This document shows, in pieces, positions 21,682 to 29,146 of a stretch of 32,665 nucleotides of DNA. The stretch is from the IMG/VR virus record IMGVR_UViG_3300036790_000293, positions 1-32,665 of that record; one strand, given 5' to 3'. The DNA is from a virus. The notes under the pieces were generated by a model that had not been told where the DNA came from, made no database searches, and saw only the letters and a list, made by a program, of their open reading frames with translations. Within the stretch, counting starts at the first letter, position 1; each line of letters opens with the position of its first letter. The position numbers and the translations under genes were made by a program.

Positions 21682-23002
21682 AGGCGTCGATGTCGACCCC
21701 GAACCTGACGGACGCCTTCGCGCCCCTCGGGCCCATCGACGGGGTGTAGGAGGTGGCGCCGACGGTCGCGAGCATCACGGTCCTGCCGAGCCGGGGGTTC
21801 GCGGCGATGAGCCCGGCGCAGGCCGAGACGATGGCGTAGGCGCGCTCGCGGGCGGGGACGAGGCCGTCCGACGCGCCGCGGACCACCTCGACGGTGTTCG
21901 TGATCGTGTACTTCTCGCGGGACCGGGCGGCGGACAGCCCCTCGATCGCGAGGGAGCCGGCGATCTCCGGGCCCTCGGGCTCGGGGTAGGTGCCCTTCGT
22001 GCTCATCCGCTCCCCGGACCAGCCGGCGAGCAGCCACTCCAGGGCGCTGGACGAGCTGACGATCGGCCCGTCGGCGATGTGGACGCCCGCGAGGGCGCAG
22101 CCGGGCGCCGTCGCGGCGGTGAACATGGCCACCAGCGCGGCGAGCGCCGCGGGCTGCGTCGACTGCCAGGCCATCGGGGCTCCTAAGAACACGATCGGGC
22201 GCGCGGGCCCGATCCACTCGAGCACCTTGCGGGGGAGCATCGTCATCTGCTTCCAGTCGTCGGCTTCCTCGGGGCCGATGTCGCCGGCGCCGACGGTCCC
22301 GGCTCCGCGGCGGGTCTCCCACAGGTGCTGGAGCAGGACGGAGGCGCCTTCGATGTAGTGCTCGGGGATGACCGCGTGCCCGGCGGTGTAGACGGAGGTG
22401 ACCCAGCCGAACGGCCGGGGGCCGGCCAGGCGGTGGACGAGCCCGGACTCGGCGTCGACCCGGAAGTTGCCGACGTCGTAGGTGGTGGTCCCGGCCTCGG
22501 TCTCGCCGGTCAGCGCGTCGAGGCTGATGACCGGCGGGCGGAGGAGCCGCAGCGGCTCGTGGCGGGCGTGCATGCCCGTCTGGGTGACGCTCCGCCTGGC
22601 GATGCTCTCGTTCTTCGCCCGCTCGAGGGCCCGCGTGAGCCCGGCCAGCTTGGCCCGCAGCTCGGCGTCGTCGGTCGTGTCGGCGAGGTCGATGCCGAGC
22701 CTGACCTTGGCGTCGAACAGGGACAGGATCGACGGCGACGCGGCGGCGGAGACGTCGAACACGTCGGTCCACGCGCAGTCGGGGTTGGCCGACGTCCAGC
22801 GGACGACGTGCCGGCCTTCCTGCGCGGTCGGGTAGGCGTAGCGGTAGGAGCCGGTGACCGCCGGGGGGTTGGCGACGTCGGGGGTGTCGGTGGTGGCGTC
22901 GGGCAGTGTGAAGGTGAGGGTCACCGTCTCCGCGTTGGCCGGGTTCCCGTTGCCGTCGCGGACGGCGAACGAGGCCGGGTAGTCGGCGCCGAGGTCGATC
23001 AC
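21668..23002 (-). CDS. Ig-like + head-tail connector + tail-terminator-like fusion
   Basis: The 444-aa frame joins three parts. Residues 1-85 are an Ig-like domain (YPASFAVRDGNGNPANAETV, EGRHVVRWTSAN). About 95-270 are a gp6-type connector (FDAKVRLGIDLADTTDDAEL, PVISLDALTGETEAGTTTYD, YIEGASVLLQHLWETRRGAG). From 277 onward a tail-completion/terminator-like domain follows (MAWQSTQPAALAALVAMFTA, SSALEWLLAGWSGERM, RFGVDIDAFTNP). At the joint (codon 277, 22174) stands ATG with AGGAG 5 nt upstream, and a shift of one base just before it would give a TAG stop, so the third part probably started as a separate gene and may still be made alone. GTG start at 23002 overlaps the glycosyltransferase stop. 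Confidence 0.75.
   Translation of the reverse strand: MIDLGADYPASFAVRDGNGNPANAETVTLTFTLPDATTDTPDVANPPAVTGSYRYAYPTAQEGRHVVRWTSANPDCAWTDVFDVSAAASPSILSLFDAKVRLGIDLADTTDDAELRAKLAGLTRALERAKNESIARRSVTQTGMHARHEPLRLLRPPVISLDALTGETEAGTTTYDVGNFRVDAESGLVHRLAGPRPFGWVTSVYTAGHAVIPEHYIEGASVLLQHLWETRRGAGTVGAGDIGPEEADDWKQMTMLPRKVLEWIGPARPIVFLGAPMAWQSTQPAALAALVAMFTAATAPGCALAGVHIADGPIVSSSSALEWLLAGWSGERMSTKGTYPEPEGPEIAGSLAIEGLSAARSREKYTITNTVEVVRGASDGLVPARERAYAIVSACAGLIAANPRLGRTVMLATVGATSYTPSMGPRGAKASVRFGVDIDAFTNP
22174..22184 (-). promoter_or_regulatory. internal ribosome site and ATG in the connector fusion
   Basis: AGGAG at 22184-22180 and ATG at 22174-22172 in frame (residue 277, MAWQ). It could allow separate translation of the terminator-like domain, 21668-22174, 168 aa. 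Confidence 0.5.
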
Positions 23003-24120
23003 GCGGAGGCGCCCGGCTCCCCGGCGCCGCCGGGCGCGGATGCGGTCTTCCGGGCGCGCTTGGCGGCCGGGCCCGGCGGCGCGGGGTCGGCGGTCTTCGC
23101 GGCCGGCGTTCCCGCGCCCGGCTGGGACTTGAGCCCGGACAGGAACCCCTCAGCCGCCCCCGCGTCCTTGGCGTCTCCCGGCCCGTCGGGCGCAGGGGCC
23201 GCGGGCACCGCGGGCCCGGGATCCGGGTCGCGACCCGTTCCGGGGACGAGGGTGAAGAACGCGTGCCCGGCCCTGAGCACCGGGTGGCCCTCGGGGAACC
23301 GGTCGCCCTTCTTGACGCCGATCGCCCTCCCGTCGCCGGCGTCGGTGACGAAGCCCCTGTTCGCAACGTACGTGTCGTCTTCCATGGCTGCCTCTCGGGT
23401 CGCGGGCCTTGCGGGCGGGTGCCAGTGGTCGTCGGGGGCGCCCGGCCGGGTGCCGGCCACGGCGCGGACCGTCGCGGCGTCGGCGCCCATCCGGGTCATT
23501 CGCCATGCCTGGTAGGCGGCGTAGTCGGCGGGGCCGTTCCGCTCCGCCTCGGCGTAGGTGCGGTCGCGCTCGGCCCCGGTGCCGGGGACGTGGTAGTGCA
23601 GGTGCGGGACCAGCGCGTCGCGGACGTACCGCAGGCATCCCGCCGACCGGCCGATGTCGGCCAGCACGTGGTCGGCGTAGTAGTGGACCAGGGAGGGCTC
23701 GAAGAACCAGCCGAGCGCGGTGACGATCTCCGAGGAGACGAAGGGGTGCTCGGGGATGTCGTCCCGGCGCCGGTCCTCCGGGTAGGCGATCCCCGGGGTG
23801 GCCAGGGCCTCGGCGAGCATCAGGTCCCAGCCGGGGGCCTGGGGCGCGCAGTCGTCGGCGAGGAACCCGACCGCCCGGTAGCGCTCCGCGGCGGGGACGC
23901 AGACGGCGTTGAGCTTCGGGGTGAGCCACATGCGCGGCAGGACCGTCATGCTGGCCCGGTCCGGCAGCGCGAGCCCGGCGTAGGCGTCCTGGTCGTCGTC
24001 GTCGGTGACGACCAGCAGGTCCGTGTCGCCCTGCACGGTATCGGCGTAGGCGGCGAGGAAGCGGTCCATGAGCTTCCGGCGCCCCCGCGTCGGGACGACC
24101 ACCAGCAGGCCCGCGGTCAC
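22999..24120 (-). CDS. GT-A-like glycosyltransferase fused to a small head-type domain
   Basis: The 373-aa frame has an N-terminal GT-A-like glycosyltransferase: LLVVVPTRGRRKLMDRFLAA, LLVVTDDDDQDAYAGL, LTPKLNAVCVPAAERYRAVG, FLADDCAPQAPGWDLMLAEA (a DDC in place of DxD near residue 88). It also has HLHYHVPGTGAERDRTYAEA. From residue 246 (MEDDTYVANRGFVTDAGDGR, GVKKGDRFPEGHPVLRAGHA) it continues as a domain that resembles a small separate protein of phage head regions, then a Pro/Ala tail. ATG at 23385 with AGAGG 5 nt upstream marks a possible internal start. The likely acceptor is a virion protein or a host-wall-like glycan. The end overlaps the connector gene (GTGA). Confidence 0.72.
   Translation of the reverse strand: MTAGLLVVVPTRGRRKLMDRFLAAYADTVQGDTDLLVVTDDDDQDAYAGLALPDRASMTVLPRMWLTPKLNAVCVPAAERYRAVGFLADDCAPQAPGWDLMLAEALATPGIAYPEDRRRDDIPEHPFVSSEIVTALGWFFEPSLVHYYADHVLADIGRSAGCLRYVRDALVPHLHYHVPGTGAERDRTYAEAERNGPADYAAYQAWRMTRMGADAATVRAVAGTRPGAPDDHWHPPARPATREAAMEDDTYVANRGFVTDAGDGRAIGVKKGDRFPEGHPVLRAGHAFFTLVPGTGRDPDPGPAVPAAPAPDGPGDAKDAGAAEGFLSGLKSQPGAGTPAAKTADPAPPGPAAKRARKTASAPGGAGEPGASA
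23385..23395 (-). promoter_or_regulatory. internal ribosome site and ATG in the glycosyltransferase fusion
   Basis: AGAGG at 23395-23391 followed after 5 nt by ATG (23385), in frame at residue 246. A product of 128 aa (22999-23385) would be the small head-type domain alone. Confidence 0.45.
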
Positions 24121-24578
24121 CCGCGCTCCCTGATGCGGCGGATGATCTCGCTGGTGGAGATCGGGGAGTGGTGCTCGTACGGCACGTAGGCGAGGATGAT
24201 GCGGTGCTCGTCGAGCCAGTCGGCGGTGACGTCGACCTGCCTGAGGTAGTCCTTGCGGGCCCAGTCCGACCCGACGGCCAGCACGTCGGGGCGCGCGCGC
24301 TCGATCAGCTCCCGGCCCGCCGACTTGTTCAGGATCACCGGGTAGCCGAGCTGGCCGACCGCGTGCATCCGCTCGTCCTGCGTCATGATCGGCCGCCGCT
24401 TGTAGCTCGCGGCGAACTCGTCGCTGTTCACGCCCACCGACAGGCTGCCGCCGAGCCTCGCGGCGGAGCGCAGGAAATCGACCTGGCCGTGGTGCAGCAG
24501 ATCAAAAGTGCCGATGGTCAGGACTCTCGTCGCGGCGGCTCCGGGCTGTGTCCTGCACGCGCAGTCGGGGGCGATCAC
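24117..24578 (-). CDS. cytidylyl/adenylyltransferase (RfaE/TagD-like)
   Basis: The 153-aa protein has the nucleotidyltransferase signatures: VLTIGTFDLLHHGQVDFLRS (GTFDLLHHGQ, near residues 23-33, where the usual final His of HxGH is Gln), KRRPIMTQDERM, and ISTSEIIRRIRERG at the C-terminus. The family couples CTP or ATP to a sugar phosphate or polyol phosphate to give an activated donor, as GCT/TagD and the RfaE C-terminal domain do. It could make the donor for the two neighbouring glycosyltransferases. The His-to-Gln change is unusual for the active-site HxGH, so activity is open. GTG start overlaps the preceding stop; its own end overlaps the next gene (ATGA). Confidence 0.82.
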   Translation of the reverse strand: MIAPDCACRTQPGAAATRVLTIGTFDLLHHGQVDFLRSAARLGGSLSVGVNSDEFAASYKRRPIMTQDERMHAVGQLGYPVILNKSAGRELIERARPDVLAVGSDWARKDYLRQVDVTADWLDEHRIILAYVPYEHHSPISTSEIIRRIRERG

Positions 24579-25777
24579 AGGCCGGCCTCCAGCTGCTCGA
24601 GGACCGGCTTCCAGTGCTGGGTGAGCACGGCGTCCGCGTCGTAGGCCAGCGCGTGCGGCCGCGCCCGGGCGGCCTTGGCGCGGTAGTCGGTGCCGCGCCG
24701 GTAGGCGTCCTCGTAGGCGCGTGCGATTCCGTCGATCGACGGCTTGCGCCACCATGCGGCGTGGGCGAGGGACCAGTACGGCTCGCCCTGGACCTTCCAC
24801 CCGCAGCCGACCTCGGACATCGCCGACCCGTCGGTGACGACCGTGGGGACGCCGGCCGACTGGGCCTCCAGGACCGGGAGCCCGAACCCCTCGGCGAGCG
24901 TGCAGCCCGAGAACAGGTCGAGCGCCCCGTACCAGGCGGCGACCGCCTCGGTGCCGACCTGCCCCGACTGGATCAGGTAGTCGTCGGACCACCCGACGGC
25001 CTTCGCGATGCCCATGTCGCGGGCCATGCGCCTCAGCTTCAGGCCGTTCTTCTCGTCATCCTGCGTCATGATCATCAGGAAGGCGTCGGCGTGCCTGCGG
25101 TGGAACTTCGCGAACGCGGCGAGGTTCTCCGGCCACGCCTTGCGGACCTTGTCGTTGTTCGCCGCGTTGATCCCGATGACGAACCGGCCGTCCAGCCCCG
25201 CCATGCGGCGCAGCTCGTCCCGGTCCGCCGGCGGGGCGTAGACCGTCGTGTCGATGCCGTGCGGGGCGAAGAGCGGGGAGTGGCCCGACCTCTTCAGCTG
25301 CGTCTCGCCGAACCTGGACATGGCGATGGGGACGCCGCCGCCCTGCATGAGGTTGAGGTGGTCCTTCAGGCCGATCGACCGCTCGAGCACGTCGCCGGAG
25401 CGGCCGATGATGCCGCCGCCGTCGTCGCAGTCGACCGGCATCCAGTGGGCGACGGGGATCCCCGAGTCCTTCCACGGCTCCGGGTCCAGGCAGAACACGT
25501 CGCCGAGGTGGATGACCAGGTCGGCCTTGAAGTGCCTCGCGTGCTTGGCGAGGACGTCGGCGCCGTACGGGTCGCGGCCGCCGGGGTAGACCCGGTGGCC
25601 CTCCCACTCGTCGACCCGGCCCTGCTGGCCCCAGAACGCGGAGACGGCGACCTCGTGGCCGAGGGCGGCGATGCGCGGGACCCACAGCGCCGACTGCGTT
25701 CCGTAGCCGGAGCCGGTGGGGTGCAGCGCGTCGCGCCCGGGGTGCACCGAATGCCAGACGATCCTGACGGCGATCAT
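24575..25777 (-). CDS. GT4-family glycosyltransferase
   Basis: The 400-aa GT-B protein shows N-terminal HPTGSGYGTQSALWVPRIAA, LGHEVAVSAFW and a C-terminal donor-binding half with FVIGINAANNDKVRKAWPEN and the GT4 hallmark LAEGFGLPVLEAQSAGVPTV (ExFGxPxxE). It uses an activated sugar, perhaps the one made by the neighbouring nucleotidyltransferase. Placed directly after the capsid gene, it could glycosylate capsid or tail proteins, as reported for phage glycosyltransferases near structural genes. ATG with GGAGGGG just upstream; the stop overlaps the next gene (GTGA). Confidence 0.88.
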   Translation of the reverse strand: MIAVRIVWHSVHPGRDALHPTGSGYGTQSALWVPRIAALGHEVAVSAFWGQQGRVDEWEGHRVYPGGRDPYGADVLAKHARHFKADLVIHLGDVFCLDPEPWKDSGIPVAHWMPVDCDDGGGIIGRSGDVLERSIGLKDHLNLMQGGGVPIAMSRFGETQLKRSGHSPLFAPHGIDTTVYAPPADRDELRRMAGLDGRFVIGINAANNDKVRKAWPENLAAFAKFHRRHADAFLMIMTQDDEKNGLKLRRMARDMGIAKAVGWSDDYLIQSGQVGTEAVAAWYGALDLFSGCTLAEGFGLPVLEAQSAGVPTVVTDGSAMSEVGCGWKVQGEPYWSLAHAAWWRKPSIDGIARAYEDAYRRGTDYRAKAARARPHALAYDADAVLTQHWKPVLEQLEAGL

Positions 25778-25830
25778 CCCCTCCGGCCGGGGCGGTCCCC
25801 GGCGTCCTTCGGCCTGCGGCTGGGACGGGC

Positions 25831-25863
25831 AGGCCGGGGCCCTCCCGCTTAGGGCCCCGGCCT
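25831..25863. other. perfect inverted repeat after the capsid gene
   Basis: Arms AGGCCGGGGCCCT (25831-25843) and AGGGCCCCGGCCT (25851-25863) pair over 13 bp around a 7-nt loop. No T run follows on either strand, so it may protect the capsid mRNA 3' end or slow polymerase rather than end transcription. Confidence 0.65.
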
Positions 25864-25870
25864 GGTCCTG

Positions 25871-28800
25871 CTACAGCGTGACCATCATCCGGAACGCGTT
25901 GGCGGTCAGGCAGAGGGAGCTGTTGCGCCACAGCGCGTAGATGCCGCGCTGCCCGGTCGGGTAGTTGCTGGTGCCGCCGAACACGTGCGGCACGAGCTCG
26001 ATGCTCATCCCGACCCTGTCGACGATGATGAACTGCTTGAAATCCCCGAGGATCAGGAGCTTCTTGCCGCTGGTCAGGGCGGCGTCCATCACGGAGTTCT
26101 CGAACACCGGGTAGCCGATCAGCTCGGCGGGGGTCCCGGCCGAGGGGCGCACCCACGGGTCGCCCGCGGCGGACGCCTCCTGGGTGAAGGCCTGCCGCGC
26201 GAAGTTGTACGCGGTCTTGGAGCCCAGCCACGACGCCTGCGGGCGGAACCGCGGCGGGACCGCGTCCTCGACCGCGTAGACGTCGCCGTAGGCGACGGTC
26301 GCGGTGCCGGCCGTCTTGACCTCCGACGCCGTGCCCGACCCGGTCGACAGGGCGGTGACGATGCCCTGCGGGATGTCGCCGGTGCCGGCGCCGGTCGCGA
26401 ACGTCCCGGCCTCCTCCACGTCCTTCGCGTCGGCGAGCATCATGCTGATCTCGGCCATGAGGCCGTTCCAGTCCTGCTCGACCTCGACGGAGAACGGCAC
26501 GAACGCCTGGACCCGGGTGGGCTGGACGCCCGGCTGGACGAGGGTCGGCGAGCCGTCGGTGGCCTCGTCGAGCTCGTTCGCCCGGGACACGGTGATCCCG
26601 GCGGAGGTGACGCCGAGCCATTCCTTGCCGACGATCTGCTCGACCCGGCTGATCTGCCGGATCGCGTTGATCGCCCCGTTGGACGTCAGCGTGACGGTCG
26701 GGTCGAGCTGGTAGGGCACCGGGTAGGAGCCGGACGACCACGACGCGGAGGTGCCCATCTCCAGGGCGCGCTGGACGGCCGCCTGCTCGGAGCCGGTCAG
26801 CGTGAGGGTGGTCCCCCGGGTGATGATCTTCTCGAACGCCCGCATGTACGCGGGGTCGCTGGTGACCAGCATGTGCCGCGCGAACGTGGCCTGCCGGTCG
26901 TCGGCGACCGCCAGCAGCCGCTCGATGCCCGCCTGCACGTCCTCGCGGGAGCGCGACTTCTCGCCGGGGAACCGGGCCAGGTCCAGCGACCGCATCGCCC
27001 GGTCCCGGTACTCGCGCACCAGGTCCTCCGGGCTGCGGGAGCGCTGCCGCGCCTCGGTGAGGTCCCAGATGTTCCCCGGGCGCCCCGTGATCGCGCCCAC
27101 GCCGCCGGACCGCCAGCCGGGCTCCCGCACGGGCGGCACGTCGGTCGTCAGGCCGCGGGCGCGCTCCAGGGCGGCGTCGCCGTCGTACCCGGACCCCGGG
27201 TCGGTGCCCCCGATCGTGGCGTTCGGGTTCTGCGCGAGCGCGGAGAGGGTCTGCGCCCGCTGCGTGGCGTCCCTGATCGCCGCCTCGTGGAGGACACGCT
27301 CCTCCAGCAGGGTGTTCCACTCGCTGCGGGTATCGGTGGGCAGTTCGGCGCCCGCGTACTCGCTGTCGATGTCGCCGAGCCTGCGCACGATCTCCTCGAC
27401 CCGTGCCGCCCGCTCCGCGACAGTCATCCTGTCGTCAGCCATTGCGTTTCCTCTTTCGGTCGTCGCGGTTGCCGAGTGCGTGGGCGGCTCGGTCTTCTCG
27501 GCGGCCGGGGTCCCGGTGCCGCGCTCCCCCGAGGGGGGAGAGGTCTGGTGGGAGTGGCTGTGGGCCGCGTCCCCGTCGTGCTCGTGCGGGTGCGTGTGGG
27601 TGGCGTCGCCGCCCTGCGACCCGAAGGCCGAATGCGAGTGGGTGTGCCGGCCGGTGACGGGGGCGTGGCCGGTCAGGTCGGTGTCCGCCGCGGCGGCGGC
27701 GCGCGAGCCCTGCGTGCCCGATCCGTCTGGCTCGTAGTCCGGGCTCACCCGCTTCATCGCCGCCTGCAGCGTCTTCTTCGCCTCGGCCGCGTTGGTCAGG
27801 CCCTCGGTCTGCGGGAGCCGCGACAGCGCGTTCTTCACCCCGGCCGCGTTCGGCGGGCTCGACGGCGTGTACTTGTACGGCAGCGCCCAGGCGTCCTGGG
27901 TGGACTTGTCGCCGGCCTTCTCGCCCGCGCAGATCCCCGCGTAGAACGCGGCGGGGTCGTCGGCCTCGGCTCCGTTGTGCCAGGCCTTCGACGCGTCCCA
28001 GTCGGAGTTGTCGACGGCTGCGGCGCGCTCGGCGTCATCGCCGTCCGGGTCGTCCGCGCTCTCGGCCGCCGCGTCGTCGTCAGTGCTGTCGTCGTCGTCC
28101 ATCGCGGCCGCGCGGCCTGCGGCTGCGGTCACAGCGTCCGGGGCGGCTCCGTAGGCGCTGGCGGGCAGCCCGTGGCCGCACTGGTCGCAGTAGACGGCGT
28201 CCGCGTCGTTGGACCGCATGCAGTTCTGGCACTGGACGTTCTCGCCGGGCTGCTGCTCGTACCCCTGCCGGCCGGTCGGGTAGGCGTAGCCGGGGAGCAT
28301 GTTGCCGCACTGGTCGCAGCAGTTCGCGTCCGGCATGTTGTAGACCGCGTTCGCCCCCTGCGAGCAGGTGGGGCAGCGGACGTTCTCGCCCTGCTTCTGC
28401 GAGTACGGGACGGGACCAGAGGCACGGGACTGCGATCGCACGCCCACCACCTGCGCTTCCTCGTAGTAGGGGATGGGCGTGGGCCCGTACTCGATGAGTG
28501 CGATCTCCTGCCGCGTGACCAGCCGGAGGTTCCCGCGGGCGTCGGCGTGGTAGCGCTGGCCCGGGCGAAGTGGCGGGTCGGAGCGCAGGAACGCGCCCGT
28601 GAACGACATGCCGCGCAGGCTGCCGTTGCGGATCGCCGACAGGATCTGGTCGGCCCACTGGTCGGCCGCGTCGTTGTAGCGGGTGACGGTCAGCAGGCCC
28701 TTGGCGTCAGGCTTGATCGATATCGGGCGCCCGACTGGGACGGACGCCAGGTCGCTCGGAGAGCCATGCAGAGTTTTTGCGTGGTTGTAGACGCAGAAGA

Positions 28801-29044
28801 CCGACGCGGCGCGCTCGGTCGCGGTCTTGTCGAACGCGTGCGGGTCGATCTGCTCGAGGTACTCGCCGTCCTGGTCGTGGACCTCGGTCGGGATATTGAA
28901 CACCGCGGCGTAGGCCGTGACCGTCCGGCCGTCCCCGCCCTGCGCCCGGGACAGGATGCTCACCTCGGCGGGCACGACGGCCCGCACCACGGTCAGCGAC
29001 CGGTCGCCTGCCAGCGCGCGCCGTACGCGTCGGTCGTCGCTCAT
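25871..29044 (-). CDS. HK97-type prohead protease - major capsid fusion with metal-binding linker
   Basis: A 1057-aa frame. Residues 20-200 are a prohead protease: TAYAAVFNIPTEVHDQDGEY, VFCVYNHAKTL with H88, and LRGMSFTGAF with S147, the His/Ser pair of the family. Two zinc ribbons follow (CPTC at 224-227 with CDQC at 243-246; CQNC at 272-275 with CDQC at 286-289). An acidic stretch and a helical module about 345-425 (GICAGEKAG, SSPPNAAGVKNALSRL) come next, then a His-rich segment at about 461-500 (HTHSHS, HTHPHEH, HSHSH). From M535 a charged scaffold-like helix leads to an HK97-fold capsid (ASWSSGSYPVPYQLDPTVTL, GWVTSAGITVSR-type loops, RGIYALWRNSSLCLTANAFR). The protease normally removes the scaffold and itself from the prohead. 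An internal ATG at 27442 with GAGGA 6 nt upstream would give capsid alone (523 aa). Confidence 0.88.
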   Translation of the reverse strand: MSDDRRVRRALAGDRSLTVVRAVVPAEVSILSRAQGGDGRTVTAYAAVFNIPTEVHDQDGEYLEQIDPHAFDKTATERAASVFCVYNHAKTLHGSPSDLASVPVGRPISIKPDAKGLLTVTRYNDAADQWADQILSAIRNGSLRGMSFTGAFLRSDPPLRPGQRYHADARGNLRLVTRQEIALIEYGPTPIPYYEEAQVVGVRSQSRASGPVPYSQKQGENVRCPTCSQGANAVYNMPDANCCDQCGNMLPGYAYPTGRQGYEQQPGENVQCQNCMRSNDADAVYCDQCGHGLPASAYGAAPDAVTAAAGRAAAMDDDDSTDDDAAAESADDPDGDDAERAAAVDNSDWDASKAWHNGAEADDPAAFYAGICAGEKAGDKSTQDAWALPYKYTPSSPPNAAGVKNALSRLPQTEGLTNAAEAKKTLQAAMKRVSPDYEPDGSGTQGSRAAAAADTDLTGHAPVTGRHTHSHSAFGSQGGDATHTHPHEHDGDAAHSHSHQTSPPSGERGTGTPAAEKTEPPTHSATATTERGNAMADDRMTVAERAARVEEIVRRLGDIDSEYAGAELPTDTRSEWNTLLEERVLHEAAIRDATQRAQTLSALAQNPNATIGGTDPGSGYDGDAALERARGLTTDVPPVREPGWRSGGVGAITGRPGNIWDLTEARQRSRSPEDLVREYRDRAMRSLDLARFPGEKSRSREDVQAGIERLLAVADDRQATFARHMLVTSDPAYMRAFEKIITRGTTLTLTGSEQAAVQRALEMGTSASWSSGSYPVPYQLDPTVTLTSNGAINAIRQISRVEQIVGKEWLGVTSAGITVSRANELDEATDGSPTLVQPGVQPTRVQAFVPFSVEVEQDWNGLMAEISMMLADAKDVEEAGTFATGAGTGDIPQGIVTALSTGSGTASEVKTAGTATVAYGDVYAVEDAVPPRFRPQASWLGSKTAYNFARQAFTQEASAAGDPWVRPSAGTPAELIGYPVFENSVMDAALTSGKKLLILGDFKQFIIVDRVGMSIELVPHVFGGTSNYPTGQRGIYALWRNSSLCLTANAFRMMVTL
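27442..27453 (-). promoter_or_regulatory. internal ribosome site and ATG for the capsid part
   Basis: GAGGA at 27453-27449 and ATG at 27442, in frame at residue 535 (MADDRMTVAERAARVEEI). It would let the phage make far more capsid than protease, as the assembly needs. Confidence 0.65.
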
Positions 29045-29083
29045 CCGGCCTCACCGCCTGTCTGCGTCGGGGCCGGGCATGCG

Positions 29084-29117
29084 AAAGGCCGTTCTCGCGG
29101 GGAAGCCGAGAACGGCC
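29084..29117 (-). terminator. hairpin/terminator between portal and protease-capsid genes
   Basis: GGCCGTTCTCG (29087-29097) and CGAGAACGGCC (29107-29117) pair over 11 bp; the minus strand continues with TTTC. The T run is short, so it is likely a partial terminator between portal and capsid. Confidence 0.7.
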
Positions 29118-29146
29118 GTCTGCGGGCGAGCGGTACTGCGAGGCGG

